DNA of 64,000 nucleotides from an uncultured Rhizobiaceae group bacterium (GTDB lineage: Bacteria > Pseudomonadota > Alphaproteobacteria > Rhizobiales > Rhizobiaceae): NCBI GenBank assembly GCA_937958815.1, contig CALGMR010000005.1, positions 62,001 through 126,000 on the forward strand, in the 5' to 3' direction. Position numbers and translations under genes: made by a program. The notes beneath the pieces are model-generated. The model saw only the letters and a program-made list of their open reading frames with translations, was not told the origin of the DNA and did not search any database. Positions 31,815-40,921 of this stretch are shown piece by piece; the first letter of the stretch is position 1, and every line of letters begins with the position of its first letter.

Positions 31815-32357
31815 TCAGTATTTGTCTGCTGTGCGCATCTTTACAATAGTGTCAGGACTTTCGACAGAGCCATTGAGTGCTGGTGCACCCTTTTTGATGC
31901 TGTCCACATATTCCATACCCGCAGTTACCTTGCCGAAAACGGTGTATTGGCCATTCAAATGGGGTGCCGGGGCAAACATGATGAAGAATTGAGAGTTTGC
32001 GCTGTTTGGATTTTGTGAGCGGGCCATTCCAAGAACACCACGATCAAACGAAACATCTGAAAACTCTGCCTTCAAATCGGGTTCTTGCGATCCACCCGTT
32101 CCGTTGCCCAACGGGTCACCTGTTTGCGCCATGAAACCTTCAATCACGCGGTGGAATTTCAAACCGTCATAAAAACCCTTATTGGCCAGCGAAGTGATGC
32201 GTTTCACATGGTTTGGTGCAACTTTGGGCATCAATTCAATTTTGACTTGGCCATTTTTTGTATCAAGCAGCAATGTGTTGGCTTTGTCTGCAGCATAAGA
32301 AACGCCAGCAATGCACATGGCCAGTGACGTGGCCGCAATCAGTTTTAGAGTTTTCAT
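31815..32357 (-). CDS. Periplasmic cyclophilin-type peptidyl-prolyl isomerase
   Basis: 180 residues with signal peptide (KLIAATSLAMCIAGVSYA, cleavage before ADKANT), so exported. Cyclophilin core with [45 protein letters not shown] and YTVFGKVTAGMEYVD. It is the periplasmic counterpart of the cytoplasmic cyclophilin downstream. Position between coaD and the second cyclophilin is conserved in rhizobia. Confidence 0.94.
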   Translation of the reverse strand: MKTLKLIAATSLAMCIAGVSYAADKANTLLLDTKNGQVKIELMPKVAPNHVKRITSLANKGFYDGLKFHRVIEGFMAQTGDPLGNGTGGSQEPDLKAEFSDVSFDRGVLGMARSQNPNSANSQFFIMFAPAPHLNGQYTVFGKVTAGMEYVDSIKKGAPALNGSVESPDTIVKMRTADKY

Positions 32358-32387
32358 GAATGTTCCAACTTTAACGAGTGTAAGAAG

Positions 32388-32873
32388 TTAGCTGTTTTTG
32401 AGCTTCAAAGCTTCAACGACAGCATCTGGTACAAAAGACGACACATCGCCCTTCATAGAAGCGATTTGGCGAACCAATGTGGCAGTAATCGGACGGGTTT
32501 CAGGGCTGGATGGCAAAAACACAGTTTGCACGTCTGCAGCCATTGCGCCATTCATGCCCGCCATTTGCATTTCGTAGTCGAGATCTGTGCCATCGCGCAG
32601 GCCGCGCAACAATATTGTGGCACCCGCTTCGCGTGCCGCATCAACGACAAGGTTTTTGAAAGAAATAACAGAAATGCGATGTGCCAGCTCACTTGGCACC
32701 ACTTTCCCAATCAAGTCCTTGCGTTCTTCGAAGGTAAACATGCCAGCCTTGGAACTGTGCAGCCCAATTGCGATGATAATTTCATCTGCGACTGCAAGAC
32801 CTTGCAGCAAAATGTCCAAATGACCATTGGTGAACGGGTCAAAGGAACCCGGGTAGAGTGCGATCTTTTTCAT
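32388..32873 (-). CDS. coaD: Phosphopantetheine adenylyltransferase
   Basis: Penultimate step of coenzyme A synthesis, ATP plus 4'-phosphopantetheine to dephospho-CoA. 161 residues from the ATG at 32873, with GGTGA upstream; a GTG two codons earlier is possible. Nucleotidyltransferase motif [17 protein letters not shown] (HIGH-like T/HxGH), [21 protein letters not shown] and the [16 protein letters not shown] region all fit. Start of the coaD-cyclophilin-cyclophilin-queA run. Confidence 0.97.
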   Translation of the reverse strand: MKKIALYPGSFDPFTNGHLDILLQGLAVADEIIIAIGLHSSKAGMFTFEERKDLIGKVVPSELAHRISVISFKNLVVDAAREAGATILLRGLRDGTDLDYEMQMAGMNGAMAADVQTVFLPSSPETRPITATLVRQIASMKGDVSSFVPDAVVEALKLKNS

Positions 32874-32923
32874 AGTCACCAGTTAGGTGGTTCTTAGGTT
32901 TTTGGCAATGTTTGGTTTTGACT

Positions 32924-33538
32924 TCAGTTTCGCGACAAAGCCAACCAGAGCCCGCCTACCACCATAAAGGATCCACCAGCGAGTTCTACACTTCGAACGT
33001 TTTTTTGGGTCAACAGTGAACCTGCTTTGCCCGCGGCGATCGCATACAGACTGTCCAAAATGGTCGCCAATGCCATGAACACCAGACCCAAAATCATTGT
33101 TTGATAAGCGGTGTTTCCATCCGTTGTGATGAATTGGGGGAGGAACGCGCCAAAGAAGATAAGAATTTTGGGGTTGGACAATATGACGAGGAAGCCTTGC
33201 CAGAAGTAAGAGCCGTCGCCGCTAGATGCGCTTGCTGAAGCCTCCAAACGCCCATTAGAGCGCAACAATTGCAAGCCCAACCAAATCAAATAGGCAGCAC
33301 CCGCCAAGCGCAACCAGTCGAAAAACCAAGCAAGAGTTGATGTGATAGCTTCCAGCCCCAGAGCCAATATACCCAGCAAGATGACCAGGCCGACTTGGGT
33401 TCCGGCAATATTCATCAATCCGGCCCGTGTTCCGTGTTTGAGGCTGTTGGCAATGATAACTGTAACAGTGGGCCCAGGCACCACCAAAATGGCGATGCTG
33501 GCGAGGATGAAAGTCAGCAATGACGTTTGATCAAACAT
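32924..33538 (-). CDS. LysE/RhtB family amino acid exporter
   Basis: 204-residue inner-membrane protein with about six helices. The N-terminal block LVVPGPTVTVIIANSLKHGTRAGLMNIAGTQVG is the LysE/RhtB signature, followed by AGAAYLIWLGLQLLRS and GFLVILSNPKILIFFGAFLPQF. Likely exports an amino acid or homoserine-type compound; substrate unknown. It lies 50 bases upstream of coaD on the same strand. Confidence 0.9.
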   Translation of the reverse strand: MFDQTSLLTFILASIAILVVPGPTVTVIIANSLKHGTRAGLMNIAGTQVGLVILLGILALGLEAITSTLAWFFDWLRLAGAAYLIWLGLQLLRSNGRLEASASASSGDGSYFWQGFLVILSNPKILIFFGAFLPQFITTDGNTAYQTMILGLVFMALATILDSLYAIAAGKAGSLLTQKNVRSVELAGGSFMVVGGLWLALSRN

Positions 33539-33618
33539 TGTTCAACTCTGTTGATTGGATATGTGCGTGAAAGCACTGCAACTTGGAATTGGGCACACTA
33601 AATAAAGCTCAATGCAAG

Positions 33619-33643
33619 GGAACTTTTGTTTTTGTCACGAGTT
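33619..33643 (+). promoter_or_regulatory. Possible EcfG-type general stress promoter
   Basis: GGAAC (33619-33623), 16 bases, then AGTT (33640-33643). The alphaproteobacterial EcfG consensus is GGAAC-N16/17-cGTT, so only the weakly conserved first base of the -10 element differs. It points at the 42-codon ORF starting at 33672. Based on one short match, so tentative. Confidence 0.35.
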
Positions 33644-33671
33644 TCTACCATGAAGAAAGGACACAATTGTT

Positions 33672-33800
33672 ATGACCATCACGATTTTCGCATTGACTAT
33701 GGCAGCATCTCTCATGGCTGCAGCATTGATAAGTGTACGCAACTCCCAACCAACGGCAAAGCAGATGAATGATCACTACCCTTACCAAAACTGGAAATAG
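33672..33800 (+). CDS. Tiny single-helix protein, putative
   Basis: 42-residue ORF: a hydrophobic helix or signal-like segment (MTITIFALTMAASLMAAAL) then a short polar, Gln/Asn-rich tail ending HYPYQNWK. An AAGGA tract lies about 10 bases upstream of the ATG and a possible EcfG-type promoter about 30-50 bases upstream. It fills the gap between the LysE-type gene and gyrA, both on the other strand. No family recognised. It may be a stress-induced membrane miniprotein, or not a gene at all. Confidence 0.45.
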   Translation: MTITIFALTMAASLMAAALISVRNSQPTAKQMNDHYPYQNWK

Positions 33801-33816
33801 TGTCCGTTAAGAGCGC

Positions 33817-36726
33817 TTACTCTTCGCGTCCAGCTTCGTTGGATGCTGCGGCTTCGTCGCCGCTTTCGGGAACGCTCGCTTCTGCGACCTCTGCTTCTTC
33901 CACGTCATCATCGTGTTCATCTGTTTCACTGATACGTTCAACCGAAACAACGGATTCGTCATCCGCTGTTCTAAAGACGCGAACACCCTTACTGGCTCGG
34001 CTTGCAAATCTGATGTTGTCCACTGGCACCCGTATCAATTGACCCGCATTTGACACCAGCATGATCTGGTCGCTGTCTTCCACCGGAAAGGCTGCAACCA
34101 ACTGACCAATTTCTTTCTTCTTGGTCTGATCTGTGGCCTTCAAGCCCTTGCCACCACGTCCGGATACTCTGAAATCATAACTTGAAGAACGCTTACCAAA
34201 CCCTTGATCTGTCAGTGTTAAAATAAACTCTTCTGCCTCGGACATTGCGACATAACGGTCATCGTTCAGTTCTGTTGTCTCTGATGCCTCGTCATCGTCA
34301 TTGACTGCGTCCAAATCGGCATCTTCTTCACCTTCACCGGCCATGGCACGACGTTCGGCAGCGGCGCGTTTTAGATAGGCTGTGCGTTCTGCAGGCGTTG
34401 CTTCAAAGCCGCTCATGATGGCCATGGAGATCACAGAATCGTCCTTGCCCATTTTGATGCCGCGGACACCAACAGAATTTCGGCTTGAAAAGACGCGAAC
34501 GTCTTCAACACGGAAACGAATTGTTTGCCCCGCCGAACTGGTCAAGAGAACATCATCGGTGCTGGAACAGGTTTCTACGCCAACAATACCATCATCATCT
34601 TCCAGTTTCATGGCGATTTTGCCATTTCTGTTCACCTGAACAAAATCTGACAATTTGTTGCGACGCACAGTACCTTTTTGCGTAGCGAACATGACGTCCA
34701 ATGTGTCCCAGGAATCTTCATCCTCTGGCAATGGCATGATGGTCGTGATCGTTTCCCCCTGCTCCAATGGCAGAAGGTTGATCAGCGCCTTCCCGCGCGC
34801 CTGTGGAGCTGCGAGTGGCAATTTCCACACTTTCAGCTTGTAGGCGATGCCGCGCGAGGAAAAGAACACCACGGGCGTGTGTGTGTTGACCACAAACAGA
34901 CGCGTGACGAAATCTTCGTCTTTGGTGCTCATGCCAGAACGGCCTTTGCCACCACGACGCTGTGCACGGTACGTCGCCAACGGTACACGTTTGATATAGC
35001 CGCCGTGGCTCACGGTCACGACCATGTCTTCACGTGCAATCAGGTCTTCATCGTCGTGTTCGTAGCCACCATCCAGAATTTCCGTGCGGCGTGGCGTGGC
35101 GAACTCGTCGCGAACTTCAATCATTTCCGCTTTGACGATTTCGTACACACGGGCGCGGGAAGACAGTATGTCGAGATAGTCTTTGATCTCTTCGCCAATG
35201 GCATTCAATTCATCAGCTATTTCGTCTCGGCCAAGCGCAGTAAGACGCTGTAGACGCAGATCAAGAATTGCCCGCGCTTGTTCTTCTGACAGATTGTATG
35301 TGCCATCATCATTTACGCGGTGACGTGGATCATCGATCAAAGCGATCAACGGTGCCACATCTTTTGCTGGCCAACGGCGCTCCATAAGACCGGCACGGGC
35401 GGTTGCCGGGTCTGGCGCAGAGCGAATGAGCGCGATGATTTCATCAATATTGGCAACAGCAATCGCCAAACCAACCAAAACATGCGCACGGGTGCGGGCT
35501 TTGTTGAGCAAGAATTTGGTGCGGCGGGTGACGACCTCTTCGCGGAAGCTTACAAAGGCGCGCAAAAGGTCGAACAGGTTCATTTGTTCCGGCTTACCAC
35601 CATTCAGGGCAACAATGTTGCAGCCGAATGAGGTTTGCAGCGGTGTATACCGATACAGCTGATTGAGAACCACATCAGCCACTGCATCGCGACGCAGTTC
35701 AACAACCACGCGATAGCCTTGACGGTCACTCTCGTCGCGGATGTCTGTGATGCCTTCCACGCGCTTGTCTCGCACGAGTTCAGCGATCTTCTCCACCATG
35801 GAAGCTTTGTTGACCTGATAAGGGATCTCTGTGACCACAATGGCCTCACGATCACCTTTGAACTTTTCAATATCGACCTTGCCGCGCATCATCACGGAGC
35901 CGCGACCCGTCTCATAGGCTGAACGAATACCGCCGCGCCCGAGAATTTTGCCACCAGTGGGAAAATCTGGCCCTGGAACGATTTCGAGCAATTCATCCAG
36001 ATTGATGGAAGGGTTGTCGATAATTGCCAGACAAGCGTCGATCACCTCACCCAAATTGTGGGGTGGGATGTTGGTGGCCATGCCAACAGCAATGCCGCCT
36101 GCCCCGTTGACCAACAGGTTTGGATAGCGCGCAGGCAAAACCATGGGCTCGCGCTCGCGACCATCATAGTTCGCTTGAAAATCGACTGTTTCTTTGTCGA
36201 TATCCGCCAAAAGCGTATTGGCAACCTTTTCAAGCTTACACTCTGTGTAGCGCATAGCCGCGGGTTTATCGCCATCGATTGAGCCGAAATTACCTTGGCC
36301 ATCGACCAATGGCACCCGCATGGCAAAATCCTGTGCCATGCGCACAAGCGCGTCATAAATGGATGCATCGCCATGAGGGTGAAATTTCCCCATAACTTCA
36401 CCAATCACACCAGCGGATTTACGATAGCCTTTGGAACTGTCCAGCCCCATTTCGTGCATGGCGTATAGGATGCGACGGTGAACCGGTTTCAATCCGTCAC
36501 GCACGTCTGGCAACGCACGACTGACAATTACGCTCATCGCATAGTCGAGATACGACTTCTGCATTTCCGAAACGATAGAAATTGTTTCGTGTTGTTCAGG
36601 AGCTGGAACTATATCCGATCCACCAGAAACCCCATCGCCATCGCCACCATTTGCAGCAGATACCGCATCAGCGTCGGATGAATTTACAGTTTCGTTTTCG
36701 TCGTTTGGATGTTCGTCGTCAGCCAC
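33817..36726 (-). CDS. gyrA: DNA gyrase subunit A
   Basis: Breakage-reunion subunit of gyrase, which introduces negative supercoils. 969 residues, longer than most (about 870-930) because of a roughly 40-residue acidic N-terminal extension, an acidic insertion in the C-terminal domain ([19 protein letters not shown]) and an acidic tail. Catalytic Tyr160 in AAMRYTE (equivalent to E. coli Y122). The quinolone pocket reads [10 protein letters not shown], so the residue matching E. coli Ser83 is Ala121. The GyrA box QRRGGKG is present in the C-terminal beta-pinwheel. GTG start. Monocistronic by spacing. Confidence 0.98.
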   Translation of the reverse strand: MADDEHPNDENETVNSSDADAVSAANGGDGDGVSGGSDIVPAPEQHETISIVSEMQKSYLDYAMSVIVSRALPDVRDGLKPVHRRILYAMHEMGLDSSKGYRKSAGVIGEVMGKFHPHGDASIYDALVRMAQDFAMRVPLVDGQGNFGSIDGDKPAAMRYTECKLEKVANTLLADIDKETVDFQANYDGREREPMVLPARYPNLLVNGAGGIAVGMATNIPPHNLGEVIDACLAIIDNPSINLDELLEIVPGPDFPTGGKILGRGGIRSAYETGRGSVMMRGKVDIEKFKGDREAIVVTEIPYQVNKASMVEKIAELVRDKRVEGITDIRDESDRQGYRVVVELRRDAVADVVLNQLYRYTPLQTSFGCNIVALNGGKPEQMNLFDLLRAFVSFREEVVTRRTKFLLNKARTRAHVLVGLAIAVANIDEIIALIRSAPDPATARAGLMERRWPAKDVAPLIALIDDPRHRVNDDGTYNLSEEQARAILDLRLQRLTALGRDEIADELNAIGEEIKDYLDILSSRARVYEIVKAEMIEVRDEFATPRRTEILDGGYEHDDEDLIAREDMVVTVSHGGYIKRVPLATYRAQRRGGKGRSGMSTKDEDFVTRLFVVNTHTPVVFFSSRGIAYKLKVWKLPLAAPQARGKALINLLPLEQGETITTIMPLPEDEDSWDTLDVMFATQKGTVRRNKLSDFVQVNRNGKIAMKLEDDDGIVGVETCSSTDDVLLTSSAGQTIRFRVEDVRVFSSRNSVGVRGIKMGKDDSVISMAIMSGFEATPAERTAYLKRAAAERRAMAGEGEEDADLDAVNDDDEASETTELNDDRYVAMSEAEEFILTLTDQGFGKRSSSYDFRVSGRGGKGLKATDQTKKKEIGQLVAAFPVEDSDQIMLVSNAGQLIRVPVDNIRFASRASKGVRVFRTADDESVVSVERISETDEHDDDVEEAEVAEASVPESGDEAAASNEAGREE

Positions 36727-36988
36727 AGAAAGCGCCTTGCAAAGAGATGATGGGAATCACTCCCCAACGGTCGCTGTAAGTCTATAGGAAATGGACATTT
36801 TTCTCAAATCGACGTCAACTTATGAACGGATAATTATTGTTTAATTACAATACACTATGTTGAAGTTCAAAAACCTCTATCAGTTGCTGTTCCACATCTG
36901 ACTAAAAGTAAGGTTTTTAGCGGTTAACAAGCCCCCGCCGAACCTTGTTGCGCACCGATTCACGCCTATGCTTAGGCAACAGTTCGTA

Positions 36989-36996
36989 GGAGGAGG
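36989..36996 (+). promoter_or_regulatory. Extended Shine-Dalgarno of marC
   Basis: GGAGGAGG, 8 bases before the ATG at 37005, within a longer run AGGAGGAGGTGA. It decides the start over the overlapping GTG at 36996. It is fully complementary to the CCTCCTCC part of the loops of the first two hairpins downstream of the DUF1127 gene. Confidence 0.8.
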
Positions 36997-37004
36997 TGAC
37001 GATT

Positions 37005-37637
37005 ATGATTACGGTGGATGCACTGTTAAACGCTTTTGCGACGTTCTTTGTCACCATTGATCCACCTGGACAATTGGCCATCTTCATCGGTCTCACAGCG
37101 GGCATGACAAGCGCGGAACGTCGCCAAGTGGCCTTGCGCGGCACTTTGCTTGGCATCGGCATACTGCTGGCATTCATGATGGTTGGCGGGGCTTTGCTCA
37201 GTGCGCTTGGTATTTCTATGCCAGCTTTCCGTGTCGCAGGCGGGTTGCTGTTGTTCTATACCGCATTTGAGATGGTGTTTGAAAAGCGCGTGGAGCGCAA
37301 AGGCGAAGCCGCAGAGCGGATTGTGTCCAAGAAGGAATTGCAATCCATCGCCGTGTTTCCTTTGGCCATTCCGTTGATTGCGGGCCCTGGAGCAATCTCC
37401 GCTTCGATTTTGTTGGCAGAAGACTTTCTATGGCCGCTGGATCGGTTTGTGCTGATCGGTATTTTGCTGTTGGTCGGGCTGATTTTGTATCTTGGTCTGA
37501 TATTGGCCGACAAATTGAACAAATATATCGGTGAGACGAGCCAGATTGTTCTGACCCGCCTGCTCGGCATCTTATTGGCAGCTCTCTCGATCCAATTTGT
37601 GGCCGATGGTGTTTTGGCGCTGGCCGCGACGTCTTAG
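37005..37637 (+). CDS. MarC family membrane protein
   Basis: 210-residue inner-membrane protein with about six helices, MarC (UPF0056) family. Seen: LNAFATFFVTIDPPGQLAIFIGLTAG, ALGISMPAFRVAGGLLLFYTAFEMV, VFPLAIPLIAGPGAISASILL, LTRLLGILLAALSIQFVADG. The family was named from the mar locus of E. coli, but transport function has not been shown for it. Its stop overlaps the stop of the convergent gene by four bases (TTAG). The 278-base upstream gap holds its promoter and that of gyrA; I see no firm boxes. Confidence 0.92.
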   Translation: MITVDALLNAFATFFVTIDPPGQLAIFIGLTAGMTSAERRQVALRGTLLGIGILLAFMMVGGALLSALGISMPAFRVAGGLLLFYTAFEMVFEKRVERKGEAAERIVSKKELQSIAVFPLAIPLIAGPGAISASILLAEDFLWPLDRFVLIGILLLVGLILYLGLILADKLNKYIGETSQIVLTRLLGILLAALSIQFVADGVLALAATS

Positions 37638-37996
37638 TCGAGCTTCACCTTCATTTCTTTACCGCCAAGCCCATGTTTGCTGTCTCCGGCACGTATAATG
37701 ACCTCCGTTGTGCCGTCGGGCACTTTTACGCCGCTCTTGGAGCGTGTGAAGGGTTGTTCATTGTCGTGAGGATGCGCCAAAACACGCGTGGCCAGAACTT
37801 TGCCATCCAGCGTCACGACTTCCCATTTGTCAGCATAATGCTCCCAACCAGCGTCAGCATGTTCAACCGTGACGCTGAAATTGTAAGTTCCGTTGCCTGA
37901 TTTTGTGACTTTGACACCCAAGACATCGGCTTCACCTGCAAATGAAGGTTGAAGGGTTGCCATAAGTGCGGCGACAGCGATTGAGAATTTCAGCAT
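37634..37996 (-). CDS. Small exported protein of unknown function
   Basis: 120 residues with signal peptide (MLKFSIAVAALMATLQPSFA). The mature part is a small all-beta-looking domain: VTKSGNGTYNFSVTVEHADAGWEHYADKWEV, HPHDNEQPFTRS and EVIIRAGDSKHGLGGKEM. The His and Asp/Glu content (HPHDNEQ, DSKHG) would allow metal binding, which is speculation. I recall similar stand-alone periplasmic proteins in marine alphaproteobacteria but no named family. Monocistronic. Confidence 0.75.
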   Translation of the reverse strand: MLKFSIAVAALMATLQPSFAGEADVLGVKVTKSGNGTYNFSVTVEHADAGWEHYADKWEVVTLDGKVLATRVLAHPHDNEQPFTRSKSGVKVPDGTTEVIIRAGDSKHGLGGKEMKVKLD

Positions 37997-38097
37997 AGGG
38001 ACCTCGTTTCGAGAATAATGACGTGAAAGTTGAAATTTTTCACCAAAGAATGCATAGCACGGTGTTTGTGATTATTCATTTCAAAGACAGGTGATCA

Positions 38098-39060
38098 ATG
38101 GCTTCGGGGTCAAAAAAGGTAATTTATGCGGCGATGATCGGCAATGGACTGATCGCAGTCGCGAAATTCGTTGGTGCCTTTATCACAGGCTCTTCTGCCA
38201 TGTTGTCGGAAGGCATTCACTCCGTTGTTGATACGGGCAACCAAGGTTTGTTGCTGTACGGAATGGCGCGTTCAACCCGCCCAGCCGATGACAAACATCC
38301 TTTTGGCTATGCAAGTGAGATCTATTTCTGGGCCTTTATTGTTGCGATCCTGATTTTTTCCATCGGTTCGGGCATTTCATTGTATCACGGCATTGAAAAA
38401 GTCTTACATCCCCATCCTATTGAAGACCCGACCATCAACTATATCATCTTGTCTTTGGCGATGGTTTTTGAAGGTGTTGCTTGGTGGGTGGCGTTTAAAG
38501 AGTTTTCCACCACCAAAGGCAAAAAGAGCCTGTTTCAGGCCGTGAAAGAATCGAAAGATCCAACCGTGTTCACGGTTCTGTTCGAAGACACCGCAGCCAT
38601 GTTAGGTCTCATCGTAGCCTTGATTGGCATTTGGATCGCCGTGACGTTTGATATGCCTGTGTTTGATGGTGCCGCTTCCATTCTGATCGGAATCATCCTG
38701 GCTGGCACAGCCATCGTGCTGGCACTCGAAACCAAGGGTTTGTTGATCGGCGAAGCAGCAGCACCGGAAGTCGTGGCCGAGATTACAGCTCTTATCAACG
38801 CCCAACCTGCCATTGTAGAAATGAATGAAATTCGCACCCTTCACCGCGGGCCTAACGATGTCTTGTTGGCGCTTTCAGTGGACTATGAAGATGAAATCCT
38901 TGCCGGTGTTGTGGAAAAAACCAACACAGATTTGGAATTCGCGATCAAAGAACGCTTTCCATCCGTGAAACGTTTGTTCATTGAGGTTCAAAGTGCTCAG
39001 CATCATGCGGAAGAATTGGCGCGTGCTGCAGAACTGCGTGAAAAAGAGAGTAAAGCTTAG
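38098..39060 (+). CDS. Cation diffusion facilitator family transporter
   Basis: 320-residue metal exporter of the CDF/ZnT type: about six membrane helices, metal-site motif SEGIHSVVDTGNQ in helix 2 (HxxxD) and FEDTAAMLGL in helix 5, and a C-terminal cytoplasmic domain (EVVAEITALINAQPAIVEM...). Family members export Zn2+, Co2+, Fe2+ or Mn2+ against protons; which metal is not clear. Members with this DDKHPFGYASE loop (YHPFGYG-like) are widespread in alphaproteobacteria. Monocistronic. Confidence 0.93.
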   Translation: MASGSKKVIYAAMIGNGLIAVAKFVGAFITGSSAMLSEGIHSVVDTGNQGLLLYGMARSTRPADDKHPFGYASEIYFWAFIVAILIFSIGSGISLYHGIEKVLHPHPIEDPTINYIILSLAMVFEGVAWWVAFKEFSTTKGKKSLFQAVKESKDPTVFTVLFEDTAAMLGLIVALIGIWIAVTFDMPVFDGAASILIGIILAGTAIVLALETKGLLIGEAAAPEVVAEITALINAQPAIVEMNEIRTLHRGPNDVLLALSVDYEDEILAGVVEKTNTDLEFAIKERFPSVKRLFIEVQSAQHHAEELARAAELREKESKA

Positions 39061-39069
39061 ACTGTATTT

Positions 39070-39483
39070 TTACTCAGCAAGCGGGTGGCCTTTTGCAAAC
39101 TGCACGAGGTCCCATTTCGTTCCATACAGGTCTTCGAACACAGCCACAGTTCCGTAGTCCATTTTCTTTGGATCGCGGACAAAGGTGATTCCCTTCTCCA
39201 ATAAGTCCGCGTAATCGCGGTCAAAATCGTCTGTGCTCAAGAATAGAAATACTCTGCCTCCAGCTTGATCACCAATGAAACGGTTTTGCTCAGGCTTGGA
39301 CGCTTTGGCCAGCAGGAGTGTTGTGCCCTGCCCGCCTTTGGGTCGCACAACCACCCAGCGCTTGTCTTGTTCGGGTTGATACGTGTCTTCGACCAAATCG
39401 AAGTTCAATTTGTTGCAATAAAAATCAATGGCTTCATCATAGTCGCGCACGACCAAGGCGATGTGTGCGATTGATTGTTTCAT
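39070..39483 (-). CDS. VOC family protein (glyoxalase/bleomycin-resistance fold)
   Basis: 137 residues, vicinal-oxygen-chelate fold: IAHIALVVRDYDEAIDFYCNKLNF at the N-terminus with a His metal ligand, RVFLFLSTDDFDRDYADLLEKGITFV, and YGTVAVFEDLYGTKWDLVQF at the end with a Glu/Asp. Cytoplasmic; the substrate is not predictable. Its ATG overlaps the tenA stop (ATGA), so it is translationally coupled to tenA. Confidence 0.88.
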   Translation of the reverse strand: MKQSIAHIALVVRDYDEAIDFYCNKLNFDLVEDTYQPEQDKRWVVVRPKGGQGTTLLLAKASKPEQNRFIGDQAGGRVFLFLSTDDFDRDYADLLEKGITFVRDPKKMDYGTVAVFEDLYGTKWDLVQFAKGHPLAE

Positions 39484-40139
39484 GAAGCTGCTGCATTCAT
39501 GCCCATTTGCCAGAAGTCAGCTTCAAGACGGGTGGCCGCACCGAAAAGTGTCTTTAAACGCGGATAACGCGCTTCCGTCATCATTTCTGAGGCCAATGTA
39601 TCGAGATTTTCAATCGTGGCCTTGGTGAGTTCCTGATAGTCTGCGGAAGCGTATTCATTGATCCATTCTGAATATGGATTGTTGTCACCTGCTTTTCCGG
39701 CCAGTGCAGCGCCAATTTCTCCATAGCCAATCATGCAAGGTGCTAAGGCGACATAAAGGTCAAGCAGGTCGCCTGCATTGCCCGCATCCAATACGAACCG
39801 CGTATAGGCAACGGTTTCACCTTTTTCTGGCGTGGCTTCCAAATGCTCTGCAGTCAGCCCCCACTTCGAACAAAGACGAATGTGAAGGTCCATTTCCACA
39901 TCAAGAATGGCCTTTAGACCTTCAAGAGCGCCACGCATTTCTTGCAGTGAGCGCCCCTTGTAAATGGCCAATGCATAGGCACGGGCGAATTGGATGAGGA
40001 AGAGGTAGTCCTGAACCAAGTAATCCTTGAACGCAGCTTCCGGAAGACTTCCGTCTCCCATGCCGCGCACAAAGTCATGATCGACATAAGTCTGCCAGTC
40101 GTGTTGGCAGTCCGACTTCAGTCTCTGGAACAGGCTCAT
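39480..40139 (-). CDS. tenA: Aminopyrimidine aminohydrolase / thiaminase II (TenA)
   Basis: 219 residues, all-helical TenA fold. Salvages 4-amino-5-hydroxymethyl-2-methylpyrimidine from thiamine breakdown products. Active-site Cys135 in LAPCMIGYGEIG, with FARAYALAIYKG and NPYSEWINEYAS as further family motifs. It follows ssb on the same strand after 24 bases, an unusual partner, and precedes a VOC gene with a stop-start overlap. No TPP riboswitch is visible upstream; there is no room for one between ssb and tenA. Confidence 0.93.
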   Translation of the reverse strand: MSLFQRLKSDCQHDWQTYVDHDFVRGMGDGSLPEAAFKDYLVQDYLFLIQFARAYALAIYKGRSLQEMRGALEGLKAILDVEMDLHIRLCSKWGLTAEHLEATPEKGETVAYTRFVLDAGNAGDLLDLYVALAPCMIGYGEIGAALAGKAGDNNPYSEWINEYASADYQELTKATIENLDTLASEMMTEARYPRLKTLFGAATRLEADFWQMGMNAAAS

Positions 40140-40163
40140 GGCTTTGTCATTCCTGATCCGGGC

Positions 40164-40679
40164 TTAGAACGGGATTTCGTCGTCCATGTCGCCGCCACCA
40201 CCGCCGGATGGGAAGCCGCCGCCTCCGCCGCCAGATGGGCCGCCAATCTGTCCGCCACCGCCATAGTCTCCGCCACCGCCCATTTGGCCGCCACCATATC
40301 CACCGCCAGCGCCACCATCATTGGAGTTGCGGCCGCCAAGCATGGTCAATACGCCAGTGTACGGCTGCAGAACAACTTCCGTCGTGTAACGGTCCTTGCC
40401 TTCATTGTCTTGCCATTTGCGCGTTTGAAGATTTCCTTCGATGTAAACAGTTGTGCCCTTTTTGACATACTGTTCAATCACTTTGTTTAAACCGTCGTTG
40501 AAACACACGACGCGATGCCATTCTGTTTTCTCACGACGTTCGCCGGAGTTTTTGTCACGCCATGTTTCGCTGGTCGCAATCGACATGTTTGCAATGGCCT
40601 TGCCATCTTGTGTGCGGCGAATTTCTGGATCGGCACCAAGATTACCCACCAAAATGACTTTGTTTACACTGCCTGCCAT
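40164..40679 (-). CDS. ssb: Single-stranded DNA-binding protein
   Basis: 171 residues: N-terminal OB-fold ([38 protein letters not shown]), a Gly-rich disordered linker with many GGGGG runs, and the conserved acidic C-terminal tip DMDDEIPF that recruits repair and replication proteins. It diverges from uvrA across 242 bases that contain a consensus LexA box, so both are probably SOS-regulated. Confidence 0.98.
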   Translation of the reverse strand: MAGSVNKVILVGNLGADPEIRRTQDGKAIANMSIATSETWRDKNSGERREKTEWHRVVCFNDGLNKVIEQYVKKGTTVYIEGNLQTRKWQDNEGKDRYTTEVVLQPYTGVLTMLGGRNSNDGGAGGGYGGGQMGGGGDYGGGGQIGGPSGGGGGGFPSGGGGGDMDDEIPF

Positions 40680-40804
40680 GTGTCTCTCCTTACAGCCTGC
40701 TGTTCAGGCCGAAAACATTTTGTTCTTCATAGAACCGCTGACGATTGTTGTGCAGTGTTTGATGCACAGTTTTAAGGTTATCACCAGTTGTTTTCCATTA
40801 TCAT

Positions 40805-40819
40805 GTTCATGTATTGTTC
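40805..40819. promoter_or_regulatory. LexA operator (SOS box) between ssb and uvrA
   Basis: GTTC-ATGTATT-GTTC, an exact match to the alphaproteobacterial LexA consensus GTTC-N7-GTTC. It lies about 100 bases upstream of uvrA and about 125 upstream of ssb in their shared intergenic region. The direct-repeat form is specific to alphaproteobacteria and fits the lexA gene in this window. Confidence 0.8.
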
Positions 40820-40921
40820 TATTTCAAATCAGTCTCCATTGCAAGTTTGCGACAACTCGCGCGTGAATGAATGAAAAGATTGCGAAATTGCCTCTGGACA
40901 CGCAATTGTTGATCGACACAT

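Noticed and set aside
40140..40163. TPP riboswitch upstream of tenA
   Set aside because: Only 24 bases lie between ssb and tenA, far too few for the aptamer.
40136..40339. Repetitive Gly/Ala/Pro-coding tract at the 3' end of ssb as a possible repeat array
   Set aside because: It is the normal Gly-rich linker of SSB, not an independent repeat.
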